From the NCBI GenBank assembly GCA_028023455.1, contig JAQFVV010006294.1, positions 4,367,001 to 4,431,000 on the forward strand: 64,000 nt of DNA, in the 5' to 3' direction. The notes beneath the pieces were generated by a model. The model was not told the origin of the DNA, did no database searches, and saw nothing but the letters and a program-made list of their open reading frames with translations. Source of the DNA: Epiperipatus broadwayi. Taxonomy: Eukaryota > Onychophora > Udeonychophora > Euonychophora > Peripatidae. Each line of letters opens with the position of its first letter. Positions within the stretch are counted from its first letter, which is position 1. This document shows, piece by piece, positions 23,600-33,299 of the stretch. A program made the position numbers and the translations under genes.

Positions 23600-25495
23600 T
23601 ATATTATTTTCAGGGAAAAATCAATTGTGAAAAAATGTTTTGTTTTTTAAAAAAAAAAACTTACAAAAGAAGTGACATATTGTACCTAAGTTTGGACTTT
23701 ACTACATATTCTTTGGTTGCAAAATGAAAAGTTATATATAAGATAGTTAAAAAAATAAAGAAACCAAAGGAGATCAACCTTTCGGTATATATCATACAGA
23801 TCCCATATTTGTTTTCTCAACTTAGATCAAATGGAGAGAAAAACTATAGCTTTTAAATTGATTGCCTCATGGCACAGCCAAGAAGTCAATAACTTACTTG
23901 GAAAAAATATATAAGAACATAAAATAGTGAGAGAGAAATAGCAAAAGTCTAAAAAAATATTGTGGATGAATATTTCACATAGTAATATGAATTTTCTGTT
24001 GAAATTTTAGATGAATCATAAAACTATGCTTTAAATTTTCTAAAGTGTCAGAAAATTTTTCTTGTCATTTAATATCACTGTTAAAGATTATGAAAATGCA
24101 AATATAAAATAAAAGTACTATATGACATTCAAATGACTAATAAATTTAAATTTTAGAAGAAAATAATAAAATTAAAAATGGTTTAAATATACATTTTGAC
24201 TAAACAATATTACTGTTGTATTTATTTAAATGATTTGTGCCTACAGCGCTGAAAGATTTGATAAGATGACTTATGTTACATGGGTATTGAAATAAATATA
24301 ATATATATATATTGTGATCAAGTAGAAATGTCGGTATATCAATATTTAAATTTTTTAACATGGATGAACCTGAAAAATGTCTTTTATATATATATTGTAA
24401 AGATAGATATGGGAGTAGGCAGTGTATGATTATAGACTTGGTTAAAACATCTACTTTGTATTAATGAACACAAACAAAAGAGATCGATATGACAAATCAA
24501 CAGTCTATATTGCCTAAGAGTCTATTAAATTCAGAATTTAAGAAATATGAAATTAAGTGTGTTAATAATAGGATTATATTGGTGTATGTGAACCTAACCT
24601 CTTAATTCACACCATCATAATTTGAAATCTAACAGATTAATAGAAATTGTTAGCCCTTATGAATATGTTAAATTTTAATAGGTGAGTTCTAAATAATATC
24701 AATTATATGATATGCTTATAATGATGTAGAATTACTTATGAATTAAAATTTATTACTCTAGTTCTACTTGTATAGTATAAGAAGTGAAACAGATCAAATT
24801 TATAATTCTTAATTCAATAAATAATAATGGTAATTTATTTACAGTTTATAAATACTATCTAATTAACTTAATATATCTATCAAAATAAAACATAAAATAT
24901 AGTGACATGTAATTGTTTATAGTATGAATGATGTTGAACAATAGATCTATTTCAAATTAGGGGAAAGTGTACATTTAGCCTAATTTTGCTAACATTGATT
25001 TAATAAACAAATTTAAGCTTATCACAATCTGTATGAAAATATCAGATCTAAATAGCTATTCTGGTGATTTTTTTTTAATGATTGTTTATACTTTAACAAA
25101 TTAGTTGATTTCCTTCAATTGAATATATATGTGATTATCTACCTTATGAGAACATACACATCCCATAATTTTTTACTACATATATATGACAAAATTAAAC
25201 AAAACTAAATGTTTTATAATAGTATTGGAACCCTTGATGTTAAAAGTTTATCACACTTGGTCAGATAATGGAATCCATATACAGTCTCATGGATATTCAA
25301 CAAAGAATGAAAGAGTAATATTGCAAAATGAAATTTAAGAGTTTGTCTTAGTGTGATCTAGTATGATTTCCATGAAAGCAGTTAGGCATTTGAGTTTCTT
25401 TAGAAAATTATTACGCGACTTACAATTATGTTGTCCAATTCCCATTAATATGTCCATAACTATAATGTAGGTTTCAAAATGTTAATCTCTGTAAG
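23600..25495. other. AT-rich DNA almost free of CpG, no gene seen
   Basis: The stretch has almost no CpG, many TA microsatellites (for example 24,300-24,311) and no recognisable coding or RNA feature. It serves as a contrast to the CpG-retaining blocks on either side. Confidence 0.5.
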
Positions 25496-25499
25496 ATTT

Positions 25500-26417
25500 A
25501 TCAGTACTTATAATGTAATCGTGCTTGGCCACTTGATGGTGTTCTGGCTCACCAAAACACCTAACAAATGCCATTTACAAGACCTGACTTACGGCTATAG
25601 AAAACATCTATGTTTGTCTTAGCCATTAGAAGGCCGTTTATGATGCATAATGCAGAAATAATACGGCCTATTTCTGCTTTGCGAAAGTTATTGTGAATCC
25701 ACACACTTATCTTTTGTTTACAGTTTGATATACATGTGTGTTTAGTTGGATTAGTCAATTTTTTACAATATACGTTACACAATATTTATAATTTTTTAAT
25801 AAACATAAATTTATAGTAATTTTCTAAATGGCCATACCCTTGTTTAGAGAATGTGTAAAAGCTTGCTGAGGGTAGGTAAAAAAGAATTTGTCTGATATCG
25901 CGTGTGAAATCTCATTTTCACGTGAAATACCATGTAGTTGATAAAATGAATGGCGATCAACTTTTTCCGCAGTTGCCGACAACAGAAGCTGAGTATTTCT
26001 GCTGTCCAATAAAAATATACACAATTTTTTGTAAATTTCATAGAAAGCACATATTATAAACATGTTTAATAAGTAAATAAGACATTTATATGTGTTTGTT
26101 GTTGTTTAAAAAAGTTTGAGTTTCTTTCTTTTGTCTGATTACGGTTACGATTTTGATATCTTTTATTTTAGCATTACAAACAACAGAACACTAACCCTAA
26201 AACTAACTCTAAACCTAACCCTAAAACTAACCCTAAACCTAACCCTACACAGTTGTTTTGTTATGTAGAAAGCAATAATTAAGCGAAAGACATCGCTAAA
26301 TAGACAGCGATTCGATTTAAAAATATAACGCGGCCCCGAACATTGTATTGTATTGTTTTTGACTGCCAACAATGCCATCAAGTGGCCAAGCCCGATTACG
26401 TTATAATTACTGATTTA
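25500..26417. mobile_element. MITE-like DNA element with about 45-bp terminal inverted repeats
   Basis: The left end (25,500-25,545: ATCAGTACTTATAATGTAAT...GCTTGGCCACTTGATGG) is mirrored by the right end (26,373-26,417), with about four differences. The roughly 920-bp body is CpG-rich compared with its surroundings and holds a telomere-like array at 26,190-26,249. The two overlapping minus-strand frames of about 70 to 80 codons have no transposase motif. It is probably a non-autonomous DNA transposon or fold-back element. The exact ends and duplication are unresolved because the inverted similarity fades gradually. Confidence 0.55.
26190..26249. repeat. Telomere-like (CCCTAA-type) interstitial repeat
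   Basis: About five alternating units of the type CTAACCCTAAAA / CTAACCCTAAAC lie in a row. The metazoan telomere repeat is CCCTAA on this strand. Here the units are 12-mers in two alternating variants, so this is a derived microsatellite and not a simple telomere insertion. The apparent 72-codon minus-strand frame with RVRFRVSF repeats is this array read as protein. Confidence 0.75.
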
Positions 26418-27172
26418 TCAAATAATATTGTTATATTTCTCTTTAATGTTAGCTATCTGTTTATTCATTCACTTCATTACCCATAAACAATACAACATGT
26501 ATATTATTAATCTTGATGTGTGACATATATCACCAGTAAGATGTGTGAAATAAGTTGCCTCTGATAGATGGTGTTATGAAATAGCGATTAAAATGTATTG
26601 TATTAAGGCAGCATTTCCCCCTTTTTTATTTGAATAATTTCTGTTATAGAATGTCAATATTTAAGTTAGTCTCTCTAACTACATTTGTATTTCTTTTTTT
26701 CATAATGGTTAATATTTTATTCCCAATATATATGCTTATATGTATACTTTTACTTTAAATTTGAACAATCATTTATACATCTCTGGTGAAAGCAAGAATG
26801 AGTTTTATAATGTGATAGAAGCCTTAATTTAGTTATTATTAACCTTAATTCATACTCATGATCTTTAAGAATAGTTAACTTTGTTGTTCTTAATAATTCA
26901 TGTTATATCATTCTTTTGATAAAATTTTTTTATGAATACATACATCGCATCTGCATAAAATATTGACTGAAAAATTTAAGTTTTTCAGAATGGGTAAAGG
27001 GAAGCTTACAGGTGTGTCAATCCAAGAATAATAAAATAAAGAATAAAAGAAATATTACCAAAATCACATTTTTCTTTATTTTGCTGTAATATCCTATAAA
27101 TACAATTTATCCAAACCACTTTGAACACTTTTTAGCAAAACTCTTTATTTGTACATATATACATACACCCAT

Positions 27173-27200
27173 GTTTCGACTGTCCTTCAGTCTTCTTCAG
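27173..27200 (-). ncRNA. Hammerhead-like core, family B2
   Basis: The minus strand reads CTGAAGA, GACTG-AAGGA-CAGTC as stem II, then GAAAC. All invariant core bases are present, N7 being free in the consensus CUGANGA. A hairpin follows directly (ACAU..GTATGTA), giving a possible stem III and a GUA triplet. Stem I is not evident, so cleavage activity is uncertain. Confidence 0.5.
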
Positions 27201-27260
27201 AGCCAGTTCATTTTAATTTCTTAAAAAAATGTTTTTAAAAAAAATTAAAATGAACTGGCT

Positions 27261-27288
27261 ATGAAGAAGACTGCAGGACAGTTGAAAC
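27261..27288 (+). ncRNA. Hammerhead-like core, family B2 (C3 mutated)
   Basis: This is ATGAAGA-stem II-GAAAC. The first base of the core is A instead of C, which should inactivate it. It is the first member of a direct tandem pair with 27,319-27,346. Confidence 0.45.
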
Positions 27289-27318
27289 TTAGGTTTAAGA
27301 AATTAAAATGAACTGGCT

Positions 27319-27346
27319 CTGAAGAAGACTGCAGGACAGTCGAAAC
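27319..27346 (+). ncRNA. Hammerhead-like core, family B2
   Basis: The plus strand reads CTGAAGA, GACTG-CAGGA-CAGTC as stem II, then GAAAC (27,342-27,346). The following bases form ACAUA-GGUG-UAUGU-A, a five-pair stem III ending in a GUA cleavage triplet. Pairing for stem I around GAACTGGCT is not seen. The core and stem III are intact, but the complete three-way fold is not shown. Confidence 0.5.
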
Positions 27347-28424
27347 ATAGGTGTATGTATATATGTATAAATAAAGAGTTTTGCTAAAAAGTATTCAAAG
27401 TGGTTTGGATAAATTGTATTTATATAATAATAAAAGAACTTTTGATAGTACAGACTTGTTTTTCTACAATTTTACATCCTTTTATTTGTTGCTATACAAC
27501 TTGTTCAAGGGGTTGCAGGTTTATCGAACTTCAAATATACACACCCATATGTATATGTATGTGAATTAGTATATGTAAAATACAACACATTTCAGTTATC
27601 TATTAATGTGCAAATGAGTGATGTTACTTTAATGAAATAATATCCTTAAAATGGAAGTGTTTTCATTTTTATCCGTAATTTGAAATACAATGATACAAAC
27701 AAGTCAAATTTCAAAATGACATTTATTACTTATCGGTTGAAACTTAATGTTTAAAAAAATATATACATATACCATCGTTTATATCAAAGTAAAATTTGTA
27801 TGTTTTCTCTTTTCAAATTATGAGTAACTTTCAATTCTTCAAAAAATTCAGTGTTGCATTACTTTCTAAAGATAAAAAAATGTGGACAAATATTAATCTA
27901 AATATTAAGAAAGTCAATGTATTTTTTAAATAAAGTGGAGGGATATCAATTTGTAATTTTAATCATTAATAATCCCAAAATAAGATAATAGGCTAACATT
28001 TACACACACAAAAAATTTAAACTATGCATATATGTGAACATGTGAGGTAGGAATATCCCCAGATGGCACAATATATATATATAAAGAATTGAAATTATAT
28101 GTATAAAAGTATAATAGTTTAGATTAGAATAAAGTATTGCAGAGCTTGTAAATTTGAAAGATATGGTGTATTTTGCACATTGTAGTTAGAAATTGTAAAA
28201 ATAAACTAATATAATTTAAAAATTTTGAGCACATCAGTGTTTGGGATTGATGAAAAATTAAGCTGCTATTTGGTATGATGTTTTTTTTTTTTGTTGAGTT
28301 TAGCTATTTGAGGTTCAGATTATATTTATTCATAGAGGGTATTTCTGAAATATGTTAGTATTGTGAAGGGTGATTTGAATGTTTTCTATCTATTTTCAGC
28401 TAGCAGTATGCATTATGGTATTTT

Positions 28425-28731
28425 AACAAAGGTAAAACTCTCCATACAGTAGTGCCACCCTGTGCCAAACAGCGTAATCAATGGATTCCAGAAGGCTTGT
28501 GCATAAAATCCCTATCTAGTGCCTACTCATCCAATATCCCCAGACTAGTTTCTGGCTTGTGGACATCATCAGTGAGGAGTCTTGGATGAGTAGGCACTAG
28601 ATAGGGATTTTATGCACAAGCCTTCTGGCATCCATTGATTACTCTGTTTGGCAAAGAGTGGCACTACTGTATGGAAAGTTTTGCCTTTGTTTACAACAAT
28701 TATGTGCTAGTATAGAGATGGTGATCATGTC
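28425..28731. mobile_element. Hammerhead-bearing inverted-repeat element (family A)
   Basis: The left arm (28,425-28,540: ACAAAGGTAAAACTCTCC...CATCCAATATCCCC) and right arm (28,580-28,692: GGATGAGTAGGCACTAGATA...GTTTTGCCTTTGTTT) are nearly complementary. They enclose the minus-strand hammerhead. A family tail (TGTGCTAGTATAGAGATGGT, then GATCATGTCAT) follows. No target-site duplication was identified; the tail is shortened. Confidence 0.7.
28528..28586 (-). ncRNA. Type I hammerhead ribozyme, complete fold (family A)
   Basis: Minus strand: CTGATGA (28,566-28,572), stem II UG.C/G.CA with loop CACAA and one mismatch, GAAAC (28,548-28,552), TAGTC giving the ACUAGU palindrome and GUC triplet. Stem I is the best of the family here: six continuous pairs next to the core (UGGGGA with UCCUCA, one G-U), an internal loop, then UUGGA with UCCAA. 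Confidence 0.7.
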
Positions 28732-28739
28732 ATATATAT

Positions 28740-30170
28740 ACAATGTGTTATTTTTGCCTTTTTTTGTTATAATGTAGCAATTTGATTTATTATAAGTATG
28801 TGTAGATAATATTTAATATCAATTATCCATAGTAGTTTAGTTATATGTATAAAATATGTCCATGTAAATATTTACTAATTAATACTTGAAGTTTAAATCA
28901 TTGAAAATTCTTTATTATGAGGTTATAGAAGAAAAGTATTCAGTAACTGTTTGCTTAGATGGTTATTATCTTGAGAACATTAATTAATTCAAATATCTTG
29001 TAGCTTTTTAATTAATAAGATAGATTTGAAAGTTGAAAAGTAATACAAATTAAAAGAAAAAGTGTTTCACGCTATGATATAATTAATTCAGATAAATTAC
29101 TTGTATATAAGTTTATTATTTTGCCAACATAGAAATTTATTGTCATAATATAAAGATATTAAAAAATTTCATTTAAGAAAAGTGTCTAAGATTCTGAAAA
29201 TACATTGGCAAGATTCTAAGACAATCTATTATTATAAGGGCATATTTTTGATGAATTGGTCTTGTGAAATAAGTGAATAGTAACAATCTTTTTAGAAAAG
29301 TATTTTATAGAACACATGAACAGGATTTTTGTAAGAAAAAAGACTTCACTTGAATTATAAAAATTAGCCTTTACAATGCTAATTCTTTTCGTTAGGAATG
29401 TATATATTTGAGGATAGAGTATAATACATTTAGGAAAGTTGTATAAATATTTTTAAAAAAAGTTTTCAGTGGAAGAAATTAAAACATGGCATTATAAGCC
29501 ATATAAGACAAAGAATGACAAGTTAAAAGATGAATTTGTGATGACTAAATATGTGAAACACTAGTTGTTATTTTTTACTCTGTTTATGTGCCACCTTATA
29601 ATACTGCTCTTTAATTTCTTCTGCAATAAACTTTGAACTTTTTCACAAAACTTTAATACATTCTTTAGTTGCAGTGCACAATGTTAGATATTCCCAATCA
29701 ATTAGTCACCTTTGCATTAATTTAGAGCATTTTTGACACAATCTTTATAACAAATTGCATCTCCTTTTTTTATTAAATCATGTTCAAATTCTCTCTCTAT
29801 ATATATCCCTTTTTTTAATAAGTCCATTGCAATTCATTAAATTCACATAATCCAGTGAAAAAGTTTCTTTAAAATAGTATATTAAATAGCATATCAATCA
29901 AGAAACTGAAAAACATGCTGATTGATATGATAGTTTTGGGTCATAGTTTTAGAACCTTAGAGAATATATGTATATGATATTTCCAAGTGTACTTAAGAGG
30001 ATGGCTTATCTCACCAAAAATTTGACATAATAATGCTTCTATATCGGAACTAATTTAGTTGAAATAGTTGTATCATTTTGATGACATATCCCATCTTTTA
30101 GCTTGTTAAATGCAGCAACATCTCATTGGTGTCTCTGATGCATCTCATCATCCAAGTCTGCATTCACCTA
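28740..30170. other. AT-rich DNA without a gene
   Basis: No coding, RNA or repeat boundary was recognised. TA-rich runs are common. Confidence 0.5.
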
Positions 30171-30177
30171 AATATTT

Positions 30178-30511
30178 AAATTAAACTGAGAGAGTGCAAA
30201 CCTCTCAAGTGCTTAGCCAATCAGATCACAAATACTGAGACAGAGAATTTAACAAGAAAAGAGTGGTTCCACTCTCTTCTTTATTTGTCTTTCTATATAT
30301 CCAAGCCAGTCCAAAGTACTTAGATCTGAAAGCATGGATCTTAAATATCTTCACACTCAACTCACTGAGTTCTAATTATAAACATAGTGTGAAATCTTTC
30401 GATTTACTATGCAGTAGTTTTTCGATGTTATAACTTTGCAGCAATATATGTAAATAATATTTATTTTTACAAAGCACAGACGGTATTGAAATTAAACTGA
30501 GAGAGTGCAAA
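30178..30511. repeat. Interspersed repeat (copy 2) bracketed by a 23-bp direct repeat
   Basis: An identical 23-mer lies at 30,178-30,200 and 30,489-30,511 (its centre is AAACTGAGAGAGTGCAAA). Between them, 30,200-30,295 on the minus strand repeats the blocks seen at 17,866-18,030, including GTGGAACCAC and the CCAAT box (TAGCCAATCAGAT). The 23-mer may be a target-site duplication or the end of a short local duplication. Confidence 0.45.
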
Positions 30512-30714
30512 GATCGCTAATATTTTTCATTCATCATTAGTTGATTAAAAGATTCTAGAACTTTAGAACACTAGTTACTAAATCAAAGTATTCATAGGCT
30601 GATATTACATAGATCATCTAAATTGGCAAAAGTGGCACAATTATCAGCATAAGAGTTAATAATATGAGGTGTTTTTTTTGCTTTTAATCAGTCATATGTC
30701 ATGTATTATTTAGT

Positions 30715-30825
30715 GAAATGACAGATTATCAGACTCAGAAATGTAAGATCCTTGGACTGATTCCAGTTCTAACATTTATAGTAATTGAATTCTCAAGCAA
30801 TAAAATTATTTGATTATTTTATATA
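30715..30825 (+). repeat. tRNA-derived SINE, family S2 (diverged 3' part)
   Basis: The segment ends TTGAATTCTCAAGCAATAAA then ATTATTTGATTATTTTAT, the S2 3' signature. The 5' head is not recognisable. Confidence 0.45.
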
Positions 30826-31635
30826 TCACTTTGAAACAAAAAGTCCATCAAACCTACACTGCAGCTTGATGTCTGATTCATGAAGCCATTTATTAATTGT
30901 TTTAAAGAGCAATAGCATAAAAATGGAAAATAAAGTTAGAGTTAATATATATCCTTATTTAACACCGGTTTCAGTTCAAATGACTTGGATTATCCAACAT
31001 CAATATTTTTTTCTCTCATTTTAGCATCCACATTTATAAATAAATTTTAGTGGACAGACAAAAATCTTTTTAATAACTGAGCCAAAATAAATTGATCAAA
31101 TCAATGAAAACAATATATAAATTATTCCCATGTAATTTTTACTTTTTTTTTTTGCATTTGACTAACATAAACTACATTAAGTTTCTGATAACCATTCATC
31201 TATGACTGGAAACAAACTTTTCAACAAAATTCACACAAAAAAAAAACCATTGCTGTAGTAATATTTCAAAGGAATTGCTGCACTTTTTTCTACTTTTATT
31301 ATTTTTTAAATATGAATAATAGATACATCATTAAAATCAACTGCTACATCTTCATAGATCCGTATATATCATCCAGACCTTCATCTATTTAATCTTTGTG
31401 TCCTACGGAACTGTATTAACTTTATTGTAAAAACTAACTTTTTTAACTACTTTTTCCACCTTTTTTTAAAGGTTATTTCCATTTAACATTGAATTGTTAA
31501 TGAAGATGGTGCATACAGTTGTGTACATATATAGTAACAATTATCTTCATACAATATTGCCACCTAGTGCAAGCCTTGTTAATCAATGGATGCTAGAAGA
31601 TTAGTGCATCAAAATCCCTATCTAGTGCCTATTAA

Positions 31636-31690
31636 TCTAATATCCTCAAACTAGTTTTTTTTATGACTTTCATCAGTGATGAGCCTTAGA
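31636..31690 (-). ncRNA. Decayed family A hammerhead
   Basis: The minus strand reads CTGATGA (31,670-31,676), a disrupted stem II, then AAAAC TAG. The G of GAAAC is lost and the GUC triplet has become an unreadable run, so it is inactive. Confidence 0.45.
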
Positions 31691-31748
31691 TCTGAGAGTA
31701 CTGCACCTAGATCTTTCCTTTCAGATCCAAAGCTCCTCACTCAAATAT

Positions 31749-31805
31749 CTGAGGCTCCTCCTGATGAAAGCCATAAGCTAGCAACTAGACTAGGAATATT
31801 GGGTG
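31749..31805 (+). ncRNA. Decayed family A hammerhead
   Basis: The plus strand reads CTGATGA (31,761-31,767), stem II AGC/GCT around CATAA, then GCAAC (31,781-31,785) and TAGAC. One base of the catalytic GAAA is changed, and the triplet is GAC in place of GUC. Confidence 0.45.
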
Positions 31806-32559
31806 AGTAGGCACCAGGTAGGGATTTTGATACACTAACCTTCTAGCATCCATCGATTACTATTGCTTGGCAATATTCAATAGAGTGTTCTAGTGTGTTA
31901 GTATAAGAAATGATGGTCATTTGATGTAGTGATTTTTATACATACTCATATATATATATATGTGTGAATTATATATGTTAATTATTTAAAATGATCAATT
32001 TGAAAATGTTGGTGTTTATCATCATTATTTATTCTATATCACTTATTTCACAGATGATATTCATCAAGGGTTGGCAATAAAATGTAAAGTGTTTTGTAAT
32101 GGAAAAACATCATCCCATGTAGTCAAGATGATGGCTGATCAAAAAGTAGTTATAACAGAAATATTTGAAATATGACCTAAATTTAAAACAGAACATTAAA
32201 ATATTATAATAATGAGACTTGAGACAAAAAAAAAAAAAAAAGACTTGAAAAAGTATTTATAATTGGGAGAAAAACAAGATATAAGTTTTCTAAGTATATT
32301 TAAGAGAAAAAAAGGAATCTTAGATATAAAGAATAAAGTTACATGTGAAACATGATATATGACATCTATCTTTATTTATATATTCTTAGAATGTTAATGG
32401 TTTCACATTTTATTTTTTAAACTAAAATGATTTTCTTATTTAATTTTTTTAAATTTTACTTTCAAATGATAGAATAAACATTTTAAAAAAGTAATTTTTT
32501 AAGTCAAAAGATGGCGTTAGCAGATTATAAAAAAATCCATACTTTCTTTAAAATTTAGC

Positions 32560-33064
32560 GGCATAATTTGGCATTCTGTTTGTATTTCACGTTGAGTCTG
32601 CTGGCGAGGTTATAGTGCTGCCATTCTCACTTAAGGGTAATCCGCAAACATGCAGACGGCGGAACATTACGTATTAATGAAACCGCATAACCGCAATAGG
32701 AAAAAAAAATAAAAAGTAATCATCACGTGCCATTCACTCTGAATTCGAGTTTATGGGAGCGTCTGGAAAAGTGCTCCTGTTTTACTGTTTTGGATTCTGG
32801 TCGGCGCTGCACTCCGCGGAGTGGGAGCGTGACAGATTTTAAAGGAAGAAAGACAAATAGTAGAAATGTCATTTATAAGACGTGTCTACGGTGATAGCAA
32901 GTTGTAGGACGTCAAACTTTACTAGGATGAGCACGGATCTCCTACAACCTGTTCTAGCCGTGCATTAACGAACGAGAAAGTATTATAAACTTCGGTCAAC
33001 ATCAATTTGGATTATGTATGATAATTACTGCTTGCTTCATGAAGAATAAGTGCTGTAGTGTGAT
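32560..33064 (+). promoter_or_regulatory. Candidate CpG-rich promoter / 5' leader
   Basis: About 25 to 30 CpGs lie in 32,580-33,170, far above the window's norm. The segment includes a CACGTG E-box (32,724-32,729), GC-rich blocks (GCAGACGGCGGAACATTACG; GCGCTGCACTCCGCGGAGTG) and the highest GC content in the window. A candidate first coding exon follows. No obvious TATA box was seen. The call rests on composition and position only. Confidence 0.35.
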
Positions 33065-33287
33065 ATGGGCAGAATTTTATCCGTTATCTGCACAGTGGCT
33101 GCAGATAAATTAAGCCATCGACGATTCAGATACCTCGGTTTAATTACCTTTATAGTATGGAGCTCCTCGCACCAGGTTAAGAATGGAGATATATCTCTAC
33201 TATTTTTTTTTTTTTTTTGCAATAAATTATTTATTAAATATTCATATTTTAATTTGTAGATTTTTGCCGAAAAACCAGGAAATCTCG
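33065..33287 (+). CDS. Candidate 5' coding exons of an unrecognised membrane or secreted protein (partial)
   Basis: An ATG at 33,065 opens 37 codons that end in a donor-like CACCAG|GTTAAG at 33,175/33,176. The peptide begins MGRILSVICTVAADK, has a basic stretch (HRRFR) and a hydrophobic segment of about 13 residues (YLGLITFIVW...), as in a signal peptide or type II signal anchor. A T-rich tract and TTTGTAG acceptor (ending 33,259) then precede a 28-base segment (IFAEKPGNL in frame) and a very good donor, CTCG|GTGAGT, at 33,287/33,288. Splicing the two keeps the frame open; reading straight through hits a stop at 33,257. The 84-base intron would be short. Alternatively, all of this could be a 5' UTR exon ending at 33,287. 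No later exon was found, and the family is not recognised. Confidence 0.3.
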
Positions 33288-33299
33288 GTGAGTTTGGTC

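Larger units (their letters stand above)
27096..27423. mobile_element. Hammerhead inverted-repeat element with three cores
   Basis: The left arm (27,096-27,225) is the reverse complement of the right arm (about 27,300-27,423): ATAAATACAATTTATCC, then CTTTATTTGTACATATATAC and CATTTTAATTTCTT. Between and within them lie three copies of a hammerhead-like core, one minus and two plus in direct tandem 58 bp apart. No target-site duplication could be fixed. Confidence 0.65.
31540..31940. mobile_element. Old hammerhead element with an inverted pair of decayed ribozymes
   Basis: The left arm (about 31,545-31,650) and right arm (about 31,785-31,885) are diverged reverse complements of the family A arm. 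A family tail follows (TGTGTTAGTATAAGAAATG, then GATGGTCATTTGATGT). Unlike younger members, this one has a hammerhead remnant in each arm. Confidence 0.55.

Noticed and set aside
26163-26381. 72-codon minus-strand ORF with repeated RVRFRVSF motif
   Set aside because: It is the CCCTAA-type array translated in one frame.
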